NCBI GenBank assembly: GCA_024663395.1
Contig: JANFAH010000037.1
Coordinates: forward strand, 434,001-498,000
DNA length: 64,000 bases
DNA from: Pisolithus tinctorius
Taxonomy: Eukaryota; Basidiomycota; Agaricomycetes; Boletales; Pisolithaceae
Direction: 5' to 3'
Shown here in pieces: positions 21,368 through 32,039 of this stretch. How positions within the stretch are numbered: position 1 is the first letter of the stretch; each line of letters opens with the position of its first letter. Position numbers and translations under genes: made by a program. The notes under the pieces were generated by a model. The model had not been told where the DNA came from. It saw nothing but the letters and a program-made list of their open reading frames with translations, and made no database searches.

Positions 21368-24036
21368 CCATGATAAAACCTGATTGTTCAGATGAAATGC
21401 GATCAGCACAGCGTGCCATAGCCAATTTTTTCAATTCCAATGCCTGTTCCCCAATGTCCTTTCTGTCCATGTGAAGTGAGGTTATGGCCTCTTCTAAGCA
21501 TAAACTGCATGCTAGCCAACTAGCCACTCCATGTAGGCTTCCGCTGGGTCTTGGTTCCTCCAATAACGTTAGTTTGATGGCATGCACTGTTGGTGCTTCT
21601 CATGATATGTAAGTATTTTGTGTTTATCCAAAAAGGCAGACACCATACCTGCCCTTAATTGAACTTTGAAGATGTCCATGGCAGATGGGTTGGTGACACG
21701 ATCTTGCAGTGCACGAATCTCTTGCATTTGCCAGCTGTCTTGCTGCTCTGCAGTCAAGGCTTCATCTAGCTTTATATATGCCTGCCTCGCCAATGGCACT
21801 GCTGCTTGAGCCGCTTTGAGCTTCTGCAATAGGCTATCCACTTAATCTTGGATGTCAGAGAGTGCACTGCAAGTGGATGCTCAGACTAACCAATCTGAAT
21901 CATCTTCATGAAGTTGGAATCATTCATCTGGAAATCCAGCAGTTCTTGGCGATGTGGTGAGGTCATCCCATGTGCAGATGTGGATGCCATGTTAAGGATG
22001 GACCACAACATTTCAATGATTTCTCCATCTACCCATCTGGCCCCCTTGATGTACAGTGGGGCATACCATGCATAACATTCCTTCTTGTGCCCATGCACAT
22101 GCCATATGCTGATTCCAGGGATAATCTGAAGCGATGACGGGATATCAATCAACTCACTTCAACCCACACACTTCTGCAGATTTGTCATGTAGGAGCAGTT
22201 AATGTCATAGAAGCAAACCACTTGTTTGATCCCTTCCATATTGTATCCCGACACATTTGCCAAAGAGTAGTCCATGTTCAACTGTCTGCAGCGCCATCAG
22301 CGGGTGTCAAAATTGATGATTCAACCTCATACCTTTCTCCTTTTTGGAAGTCAACAACACAATGCGGATAAAAGCATCCATGCTGTGCACATGCAGTTGC
22401 CCCAATTCCAGTCACATGAAGCTTTCCCCGGGCTGTGTTTGCCTGACTGATAGCTCTGTGGTTGTTGCAGGTGGATTTCTGTGCCTGAGCTCAGATCATG
22501 TTTTGCATGGGTTGAATGAATTCATACCTCCACGATATGTGGAGTGGCCTTCAAATAGTCCACATAGTTTGGATTGGTCACCATATAACCTAGTCTGTCC
22601 ATCAACCACACTTGATCTTCAGATTTCTGCTCATGCATGTGTTCCGCTTTAAAGTTTCCATCCATTACTACTGTGCAGGTGAACCACCAGCTGGAGAAGG
22701 TCAGCATATGAGGATTGCAGTATTGGAGCAGCTTACTGGTCCAAATCCTCATTGGTATCAACATTTATTCCAGGCTGGGGGCATGCTGCACAAAATAATG
22801 CCAGTCTGCCTTTCTCTGCTGACCTGGTTGTCCCACAGAATCCATTCCATTTAAGTAGCTTGAGGTATCACCATTTCTGCACAACCCATAGAAGCTCACG
22901 GTATCTATCCTGATTGACCCTTCAGATATTCCAACACTTGGAACCAAAATACCAAATCTTACTGGAACTAGGTGTGGAAACACACTGGATGTGATCCGAT
23001 GCAACTTGCTGTAATAGTTCATACTGGATGTTCCACATTCCAGGTTGTCCCTCAGGAAGTCATCCAGAACCGTGAATGTGAATGCAGTGCTTGGCTTCTC
23101 AAACATTGAGGGAAATAGTTTGGCTCTGAGTAACTGTATGTATTGGGCTTCTGCAGTCTTGCATTCACACCAATTCACTACAATGAAATGAACACCTGTG
23201 ACATCCATGACAGTGAGATATCTTGACCCTGCTGGAGGACGGAGGTGCTTTGGGTTTTCTTTGATATCTTCCACATCTTCCCACTCTTGATCATCCATGG
23301 GCAGAGGTTCACCTGCTGCTTGCTGGGCTTGTGCGATCACATGGGGACAGGGTGCTCCACCATGTCCCAGGTGCAACCAAATGCCAGTCTGTGGGTCTTG
23401 ATGTGAATGTAATTCTGGGCAACCAGCTGATCTCTCACCATATGGAGGGCGGATTCCTCATAGAAGTCCCCTGTCCACTGTTGGATCCTGTGGAAAGGCA
23501 GACTCTCATGACTCTTCCAGCAACATTCTGTGCAGAATAGGGGCTGATGCAAGCAATCCGGACATCTGTACACCCCATCATTGCCACACCAGGTGCAGTT
23601 CCTTGGCTCTGGGGAGGCTTCCAGCTCCAGGAGTATCTTCAAGAACTCCCCCTTTCATGGAACCCATTCACGGATGTAATCGTTCTGCATCTGACACACC
23701 ATGTGAAGTCCACTTTTGGGTTGGCGAACTGCTGCATACCTTTTTCCGCAGTAACATCAGCTGCTGGACCAGTGGGCTCATGCTTTCATGTCCATCGAAG
23801 GCTGAATCTGCCTATGCATCAAAGTACTTGTGGGAGCAAGACCTTGAATGCTTGGATGGCAAGGATCAGGGAGAATGGACAGGGGTTGTTGGATCTGGCT
23901 GTTTGATCACAACTTCTACCAATCACGATCTATATCTACCTCCAGTTCTCCGAGTCTTGACTTCCAGCTGCTTCACCTGATGGCCTGGGGTAGGACCAAT
24001 CATTCTCATGCCCTTTTGAGTGCTTCCCTTGGCCAT
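21368..24036 (-). pseudogene. KDZ transposase with CxC2 cysteine cluster, N-terminal and core part
   Basis: Minus-strand, multi-exon, decayed. From the start: ATG 24036 with a poorly kept leader, a 48-bp intron near 23755-23700, then the CxC2 cluster (23600-23480: CTWCGNDGVYRCPDC...FCTECC...H...PFHRIQQWTG). The KDZ N-domain follows (23330-22770: YLTVMDVTGVHFIVVNWCEC, QLLRAKLFPSMF, AFTFTVLDDFL), then MDGNFKAEH...VWLMDRLGY (22690-22560), a probable catalytic-Asp motif FYDINCSY (22220-22190), GIWHVHGH...CYAWYAPLYIKGARWVDGE...LW (22120-22010) and the C-domain (21840-21375). At least one TGA (23657-23655, WVP-stop-KGEF) and one TAG break it, besides the E1 insertion. It continues at 3299-2313. Confidence 0.88.
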
Positions 24037-24590
24037 CTGGAGGTTGCTGATTTGACAGTATGAGGTCAGTTGTTAGAAATGCTACTGCTAGTGCAAGTCA
24101 CTTTATCATTTAGCTCTATTGACATTGGTACCTTAACACATGTCAGGGCATAAATACAAATGCAACTACACTGGCCTTGCGCAATGCATGGTGCTGCCTT
24201 CTTATTACTGCTCAATCCCTGCCCGCACATTCCCTTCCTGCTGCAACATTACCTGGGTGCTTTGCCTGGATTATGATGGTGAATTTGGATGCTATATTAG
24301 CTGATGTAGGTGAAACGAGATGTTCGGTATCAATATAAGTATGGATATGATTGGGCAAGCCAACTGACAGCCTGGATGCAAACTGGGAGCTAATCCACCT
24401 TTGGGCAGGATCCTGTCAAAGAGATCAGCCTGATTGGATATTTCGGTTGCTTCACAGAGGTCCAAACGAATTCCTTGGCATGACTGCACTAGTACTGAAA
24501 TGCATTGAGACCAAACAAGGGCATGAAAAAACTTAGTAGCCAACCATCTATTATACACCATTATACATCATACCACATCATACTCCATGG

Positions 24591-27127
24591 AGTCCCAGTA
24601 TGAATCAGACACCTGGGATCAGACGGAAAGAGATGATGCTGATGGTGAGTGAGATATAGAACCATCAGATGTGGGGGAAAGGGAGGAAGAAACATTTGAA
24701 GTGGAAGAGTTGGAGATCCTTGGGTGCCGATGCCAGGAATGGAGGCAAGCAGGGAAGAAGAAGAAGCCTGCAGTTCTGCTATCTATATGGGAGGAGATGC
24801 AGGGATTGGACAGGAACAAAGAGTTGAGAGGGAGCAAAGTCCAGACCAAGTGCAAGGTACGCTCTAAAAGTTCTGATTCGGATGCTCACAATTCAAAGCA
24901 CACTTGTAGCTAATACAAGATTGGTTGAAAAAGCCCCTCCATTCAAAGAAGCCCCACATTACCCTTAGATCCAGTTACAAATACTCTGTGCAGGCAGTGG
25001 TCTGCGAATTGTACCAAGAGCAAATACAGGAGAGGCTTGCAAAAATGAAAGTAGAAGAAGGTGATACCCATGGAAGCAAGCAGATCCAACAGTATCAGAA
25101 TGCATTGATGGCTTTTATTCAGGATGACCTGACAGAGGAACAATTGGCTGCAGCTGAAGATATAGTGGAAAGGTGGAATGGGCGGGAAGGCCCTGCACCA
25201 GAGACAAAAGCAAGGTGCGATTTTATGAGGTCAACTTCCCAGTCTTCAATTTATCCTGGTTCCCAGGAATGCAGCCAAGTATGGGTACAAGTATGTCCGA
25301 AACTTTGTGATGGAGATGTGGAGATATTGTGGAATGTGCATAGTGTGTATGGCTGGGTGGAAAAATGAGGAGGGAACTATACAGGCATGCACATGAGTCC
25401 ACCATATTCTCCTCTAGGCCTAGGTAAGACTCATGCAATGACAGTATGGACTTCAATAACAAAATCATGGATGGGATCCCCTTCAATGATGTCCACACAC
25501 TGGAAGGAAGCTGGCGAGAGTACCTTGGGGAAACATTTGAGGAACCAGGAACACCGCCTGAGCATGATGGCGAGTCAAGTCCCGAACATGCTCAGAAAAA
25601 GACAGCAGCCAAAGCAATGAGGACGGGCAAGGTTGACTCCATGAGATTGGTGAAAAATGCCAATGGAGAGATTTGGATTGGAGAAATCATGGGCCTTAGC
25701 CAGGACCAACTACAAAAAACAGTTTGCAGATTTATGACTGCTCACTACCATGAGTGGCCAGAGTATTTAGTCTCCTCAATCTCTGACAAGTGCTATCAGG
25801 ATTAGCATGCAGAAATCCCTTGTCAGCAGTGCCATTCAAGAACTTCAGTCATCATCAAGCAGAAATGATAGCAGCCCACCATCTTCCTGAAGGATTTACC
25901 TTCAACCATGACCCAAGTCACATGTGGACAACAACAGCTACCCAGCTGCTGTCCTTTTGGTGCAAGCGACAGGAAACCCATCCAAATGATGTGTTTGGAT
26001 TTCAGAAATGGATTGATCAATCTGGCGAGCTGCAGCCACCAGTGGATAGAACTTTGGTACCCCTCCAGGTTGTGAGGCAGCGGAAATACCAAAAGACACC
26101 TGCCCCCAAATACAAAAAGAATCCTGGAAGGAAAAATGTCAAGGGCAAGGGTAAAGCACAGGAAGAGGGAGTGGCAGATGATAGTGTGGATGATAGTGTG
26201 GATGATAGTGCAGATGACAGTTTGGATGATCATGGCAAGGCTGAGGGGAGCGATGTTGGAACAGATGATCCCTCCACTAAAAAGGTGTGCCATGTGTGAT
26301 TTTCATGCATGACAGATCAGCACTAATGCGATTCCAGTCTTCAGGTATCTGGTGGGAGGCAAAACTGTGCCAAGACACCATTCCCTTCTCATTCCTGCTC
26401 AAATCCCCCACCAGCTGATGGTTCCCATAGTGAGCGGCTCTCTGCACCTCCAGCCCATGCAAACACCCCAGTGCATTGTCCACGAAATAAAGCACTAACT
26501 GATGATAATGGGAGGGAAAGCAACAGCCATGATTCCGATGATGAAGCTGATGAAGACACTTATTTGCCCACCCTATCCAATTCAAAGAAATCAGCAACAT
26601 CCCTGAATAGTGAGCTTCCCGCTGCAACTTGTATTCGCAGCAAACTCTGATCTGCACTCAGGGAGCGAGTACACAACTGAACTACAGGACCACTCAGAAT
26701 ATGCAGATGCAGATGTATTAGAGAGCATTCCTTTCACTGACCTCCCAACTGAGGAGGGGTCAACGAGCAGAAACAAAGGTGGAAAGCTGAAATCTGCCCT
26801 GAAGTGCACGCACAAGGCAAGTTCAGTCATGTTGAATCAGTTGTCATGGCTAACAAGTTTGCATTGTGTGTTAAGTCAGCTCTGTCAGAATTGAGTGAGC
26901 CAGACATGAATCAACATCAACCTGGGGCCAAATACTTGTCCAAGTCCAACAATAATGGATCTGTGACCTCCAATGCAGCATCCGCAAATGTGAAACAGGG
27001 CATCCCTGGGAGCACCTGGAAGTCACCTCATGTCAGAAAGGCCCCTGCAAGGCCAGATGCAGATGTTCCATCTCCTGATGCAAAGAGATCACACAAGCAA
27101 ACAGGCAGCAATCAGAAGTGGAAGTAG
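24591..27127 (+). pseudogene. Decayed repeat-associated hypothetical gene
   Basis: A series of short open segments on the plus strand with coherent coding texture, out of frame with each other because of introns and decay: 24671-24855 (charged, WEEMQG), 24925-25220 (SVQAVVCELYQEQIQERLAK then LTEEQLAAAEDIVERWNGRE), 25270-25370 in another frame (NFVMEMWRYCGMCIVCMAGW), 25446-25800 (DFNNKIMDGIPFNDVHTL, SWREYLGETF), 25830-26290 (HHLPEGFTFNHDPSHMWTT, a Lys-rich tract and four DDS(V/A/L)DD repeats). The pattern resembles a widespread agaricomycete hypothetical family found near transposons; I recall the pattern but know no function. The tail 26560-27127 is basic and Ser/Lys-rich and may be the same gene. 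The divergent KDZ gene starts about 550 bp to the left. Confidence 0.5.
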
Positions 27128-27739
27128 TTGTCAAATCCCTCAAACATTCAGAGTGGAAACCTTTTTTGGAACTCGTGTATGGTCTATAGAGGGCTTAGCC
27201 TAGTTTCACACATTAGAATACAAGTGTATGGAATGTATGGTAGCTCATGACACCATGGTGGTTGTGAGAGGTGTCTTTGATATCGGAGAGAGGGATAGTT
27301 AAGCAGGACAGTTGAGCAGGACAATTGAGTGGAGAGCTGAGTGGGACAGGTCTATGTATTGGCCATGTGGAAGCGACTGGTAGCTATCTATGTAGGGAGA
27401 TATTGCTGCTCATCTCCCATGTATTGCTGTTACCCAAAATTTGGCTCCATCCGCCATTGTCCAACCTTGCTGAACCAAATATGGCCATGTCCACCATTGT
27501 CCAACCTTGCTTCCCACAGTGTGAATGATATTCTTGCCATTGTTCCTACAAGTTTAAATCTTGATTGATCATCAAGCTATCAGGGAACCCATCATCGTTG
27601 AATATGTCCACCAAACAGTCCCACCAAGTTTGTTTCCATCGTCAAGGTGAGGTTGTCTTCATTGTTGGATCCAGTGACCTAAGCCATCCACAGCTAATGT
27701 AAGACCAATCAAGCCAAGGCAATCTAGCTCCTGTGTGAA
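27128..27739. other. No gene seen
   Basis: AT-moderate sequence with short direct repeats (ATGGCCATGTCCACCATTGTCCAACCTTGC-like text repeated near 27450-27510). No coding frame is supported. Confidence 0.4.
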
Positions 27740-28485
27740 GCAGTCCAAAAATCTGGAGGAGAGGTTAGTACAACTGCATGAGCTGCGAGAGCCAACCCCA
27801 CCACCAATTGTCTCAAGTGGAAGGGCGGATATGGCAGGGTTGAACATCGATATTGTGGCCAGTGAGTGAACATGATTGCTCTCCAAGCTCAACAACAAAG
27901 TTCTTTCACTATAGATTCATCCGAAAGTTTGCTGGCTCAGTTCCTGCAGGAAAGGGAGCCAACTGCTCTGGCAGAGGGCGGAATTGTGGCCAGTGAGTTG
28001 GCACAATTGCCCTTCAAGCTAACAAACAAACTAATTTTCTAGTAATGGATCCACACGAAAACTTGATGAATCGGTTCCTGAATGAATGGGAACCAACTGC
28101 TCCCCCAGTGGATGGTATGAATGTGGATCTACTCGAGCAATTGCTGAATGCATGGGAACCATCAGCACCACCAGTCACAGACGAGAAATTGAACAGGATG
28201 GACAGGTCTTCAACACCTGCACAAGACATGACTATGCAGGTTGATTTTCTGGCAGACTTGCAGAATGTGTGGGAACTGTCTCCTCTGCCCATCACCCATG
28301 AATCATCAAATCTGAGGGACCCATCTCCTCAACCCAATTCTCTGACTAACCTGCTTGCTCAATTGCAGGATATGAGGGAACCAACACCTCCCCTGCTCGT
28401 TTCAAATGTACCCGTCAAATCTTTTGACTTGACAGCAGATGAGGACAATGGTGGAAACCATTTGACTTTTGGCATGCCTGAATGA
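27740..28485 (+). CDS. Repeat protein with WEP(T/S)APP units, hypothetical
   Basis: Open frame 28045-28485 (ATG at 28045, 146 aa) made of four degenerate units of about 30-35 residues, each with L-L-x-Q-L-x-N-x-W-E-P-T/S-x-P-P. Two further units lie upstream in broken frames (27750-27800 and 27930-27975), so the gene was longer and the first part has decayed; a splice-acceptor-like TTTTCTAG sits just before the ATG. Composition is acidic and Pro/Leu-rich. I do not recognise the family. It may be a real repeat protein or a protein-like minisatellite. Confidence 0.35.
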
Positions 28486-28489
28486 TCAG

Positions 28490-29837
28490 AGATGAGGGAT
28501 CTTTTTGAAGAAATATGCAACAGTGAGCATTTATTTGGTTCCATTCATGTGATTGGTGATATCCATTGATTATGTAGGTGAACTTCCATCTGAACAGCAA
28601 TCTCTTCAAATGGAACAATGGGGATTGGCACCTGTTCCGTGTTGTGATCAGGGTATGGGCATGAGCTTAATCTGATATGCCATTGACGTTGATAATTGTA
28701 GTCCTGCATGCCTTACATGCTGCAGTATCTCGCTACTGCAGAAACACTGCTCCCAGCGACACACCATTCGATCCCACCCTTGATAGGCACCTTGTGCATG
28801 CTGTGAATGCCATTGCAAGAGAATTGGGCACAGCTGCAAGGGACCAGTATTGTGCAGCGTCTCAGGGCCTTTGACTCGTCAATATGCTCGATTTGATGGA
28901 AGTCATTCATTATCCACATTCTGCCTTTGAAAATTGTCCAGAGCCATTCATCACCAGCCAATCACACCCATCTTGCCAGTCTGTGGTAGAGATGGGTATC
29001 ATCTACTTGGCATGCTGGATTGAGGTGGCCTCTGTACATCTGAAGCAGACTGCCAATATCACGGGATGGCCCATGCATTGGTTTGCAAACCTAGCGATGG
29101 ACTTGGTAGGTTTTACATCAATTTTTCACAATGTGGGACTGATACATAATTCCTTCAGAATCAGCTTAATAGCTTGATTCTGGTGACGGTGTTGCATGCC
29201 AGCTATACTCCTCCCCTCCCAGTGTGCTACCATGCATACCTCAGACACCAAGATGATGAGGTTAGCTTCCATGAGCAAATGCAGCTAATTCCCCTTAGTG
29301 CATTTTGCATAATTGACAATATCAGCACCATCGTCCTGCATTGGACCCCGCACACAGCTGATCCCAATTCTGGCTTTGCATTCCCTTGGTGGCTATATCG
29401 TTCCAAGGAATATGCAGCAGATTCCCAAAGATTGCAAGGCAAAGGATTGTTTTCCATGGCTTAGGTTTTTTTTAAGGTATGCCGCTTATTCTCATTGCTG
29501 CAAATCGTTGATGATGGCCCAGGGCTTATGGCCATTGCCTGAGGCGCCAATCACAGACTGTCTCGATGGCCATATTGAGGAGCAGGTAAACTACTGCATC
29601 GAAAATATTCAGAAATATGCCAATGTTGTCCATGGTCGGGGTCGACAAATCAACCATTTCTATGCTAGGTGGTGGGCATTGTGTGGGTTGTTGGGCATGC
29701 CACTTCAATAGTTTATGTGTTTTTGACTGTGGAGTTGGTTGTATAGACATTGCTGTAAATGTTGATCATTTATGAGATGCCACCCATTCACATGATGTCT
29801 GAACCCCTGCCCATCCACACAATGTCTCACAATCTGC
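28490..29837. other. Unassigned decayed sequence up to E3
   Basis: Short open frames on both strands without family motifs. The last 60 bp (29779-29837) contain a degenerate unit of about 28 bp (CCCATTCACATGATGTCTGA, CCCATCCACACAATGTCT) that resumes after E3 (CCCATCTGCATGATGGCCTG at 41391), so E3 landed in a small minisatellite. Confidence 0.4.
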
Positions 29838-30178
29838 TGTGAGGAATCCGCATCCCCTGGACGCGTAAGCCCCTGTCATTAACCGTTCCATGACTGCTGT
29901 TACGTCCACTCCCCTCTCACGTTCACCATTGTTCACATGCTACCTTCCCATGCCCTCGCTCCCTCTCGCGCAATGTTGTACCCACGGCCACTGTGCTCTG
30001 GTTGCCTCTTTTCCCTTGGACTCTTTCTCTTATCACAGTCTCTGTTCCTTTAGCGCTTGTAGTATACCCTCGGCCTCTGTTCCGGCTTGTCCTGTCTTAT
30101 GTGTATGTGCTGTTGCGCAGTTTTCCCTTACTGTACCTTGTCTACTTAGGTTCCAGGTTTGCCCAGACTATAAAGCCC

Positions 30179-31080
30179 TGTCATATCCATGACTCTCGGA
30201 CTTGTTCCCAGTCCAGTCCGGACCCCTAGCCCCTATCTCCGGTCAAGTCCGGTCCTAGTCCAACCTAGAAAACCCAATCCCGGCCCTAGATAACTCAACT
30301 CCGGCTTGCATAACTCAAGTCCGGTGTTTTACCCCTATCTCCGGTCTGTTTCGGCCTCCCGGCCTTGCGCTGCTCCACCCCGGTCCTCCTAGGTCTATGT
30401 CCGGGTCACCCGGACATAACTCCGGTCTGTTTCCCTTTGTTTGTACTATATTTAGTCTAGCCCGTTCATCAGACTTTGCTTACTGTACAATCCTGTGTCT
30501 GACCCCGGTTATGCCGGTCACCCAGACTTTGGCTATTAGCCTCTGCATAGCCACTGTGGCTATCCTCATCTTGCTAATCATCTCACTAATAGCTTATTCA
30601 CAAGTCCAGCTCTATGTTCATTATCCCAGACTGGCCTCATGTATTTAACCCCTGTACATACTTCGTAGCACCCTCAGTCAGAATATCAACTTAGTATTAC
30701 CCTCAACTCCGTACTATCCCTTGAGACTACTCTATAGCTAAGGCCGAGCCTTAAGCTATCCCCGACCCCTGTCCCGGACCTCTCCCCGGCTTGCATAAGG
30801 GTACAGCACATAAGCTGAGACCAAGGGAGGTAGATCCAACCCTGGACCGGCTTCCCCTTGTGCACACTCCAACACTGGTCGGTTTCCCATGCTACCGGTC
30901 TTATTCCCGCGCTCCCGGCCTTAAGTCCGGTCCTCCGGACTTAGCCCCTAACCTCTGGCCTCAACTCTGGTCCAACCGGACTTGGCCCCTGTCTCTCGGC
31001 CTTGATTCTGGCCACTCGGACTCAGCCCCTGTCACCCGGTCTTGAAGCCTGGTCACCCGAGGGTAAACCTGTACTTCACA
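30179..31080 (-). mobile_element. Solo LTR A (902 bp)
   Basis: TGTCATATCC...GTACTTCACA, flanked by AGCCC (30174-30178 and 31081-31085). Read on the minus strand it begins TGTGAAGTACAGG and shares blocks with the E2 LTR (for example TAAGTTGATATTCTGACTGAGG). It is therefore a related chromovirus LTR in the orientation opposite to solo LTR B. No internal region remains. Confidence 0.88.
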
Positions 31081-31250
31081 AGCCCTGTACTTAGGTACAG
31101 AATGATACCTTTTGGCACTCAGAAGGTCACCACGAGTTTCCTTTACACTTTGTCTACACCGCACGTCTCGCATTCTGCCACACACGAACTATGTATACTG
31201 CTTGCACCACTCACATCGCTAGTACTACTCCGTGGACCATGCTGCACATG

Positions 31251-31836
31251 TGTTAAGTCCGGGTCTTCACCAGTCCAAGGCCGGTCCGGAGTCCAGTCGG
31301 GGGTCAGAGGATAGTACAAGATATCAAGAGGTTTGGACTATTGGTCTTAGCGACTGAAGACGCAGCGCTATTCCCTTGCGTGGGCCGTAGTCCGGTCGAG
31401 AAGCAGAAGACAGATGAACAGGGAGACCGGGTTAAGACGGGAACTAAGTTGATTTCTGACTGAGGCTAAACAGAATATCCTACAGCTTAAATACTAGAAG
31501 TAACCTAAGTGTAACGTAGCACCGGAGACCGGTCTGCGCCGGTACAGCGATGATTGGTAAACAGATTGGTAAGTAATGTTACAAAGAATCTTATCAAGCA
31601 AAGAGTATGAACAAGGGATTACCAGGAACCGGGGCAGGAGATGTGGCTGGGCCGGGTGTTACACCGGCCTGGTACTAACTGAGGGGACAACTCGACTGGG
31701 CACTGCCTTGCAGTGCCTCGCGAGCTAACACGTTTCTGGGTCGAAGGATCAAGGCCAGGACCGGGGCAAGGGTTGGATGGGACCGGTCGAGACCGGCGTA
31801 GAGCCGGTCTAGGGTGGTCTGGGCATGGTCATGACA
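31251..31836 (+). mobile_element. Solo LTR B (586 bp), E2 family
   Basis: TGTTAAGTCC...GGTCATGACA, flanked by ACATG (31246-31250 and 31837-31841). It shares the segment CAGCGCTATTCCCTTGCGTG and others with the E2 LTR as displayed on the plus strand, so it is from the same family but not the same copy. The strand label only means it matches the displayed plus strand of the E2 LTR; the parent element would have read on minus. Confidence 0.9.
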
Positions 31837-31998
31837 ACATGTCACGAATCACTACTGCTACTAAGCACTGGGTCCCACCTTCTAGTCCTGACAGTCCAGA
31901 ATCCCTTGGGACAGATGATTCGTTCCCTTCATTTTTTATTGTTGTTATCTAAGTCATCTAGCTCGTATTATACAGCTACTTGGACTATTTCCTACAAC

Positions 31999-32016
31999 TG
32001 GAGCCCACTGCAAGGG
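31999..32016 (+). other. E3 primer-binding site
   Basis: TGGAGCCCACTGCAAGGG starts two bases after the 5' LTR and is the counterpart of the E1 site at 4300. Both versions could derive from one ancestor with two CpGs. Confidence 0.6.
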
Positions 32017-32039
32017 ATTCTGCTGTTGCTTCCAGAAGG

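Larger units (their letters stand above)
29838..31996 (+). repeat. E3 5' LTR, interrupted twice
   Basis: LTR segments 29838-30178, 31086-31250 and 31842-31996, aligned with the intact 3' copy. A TATAAA box (30169-30174) lies immediately before the first insertion, which therefore separates the promoter from the transcribed part. Confidence 0.9.
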
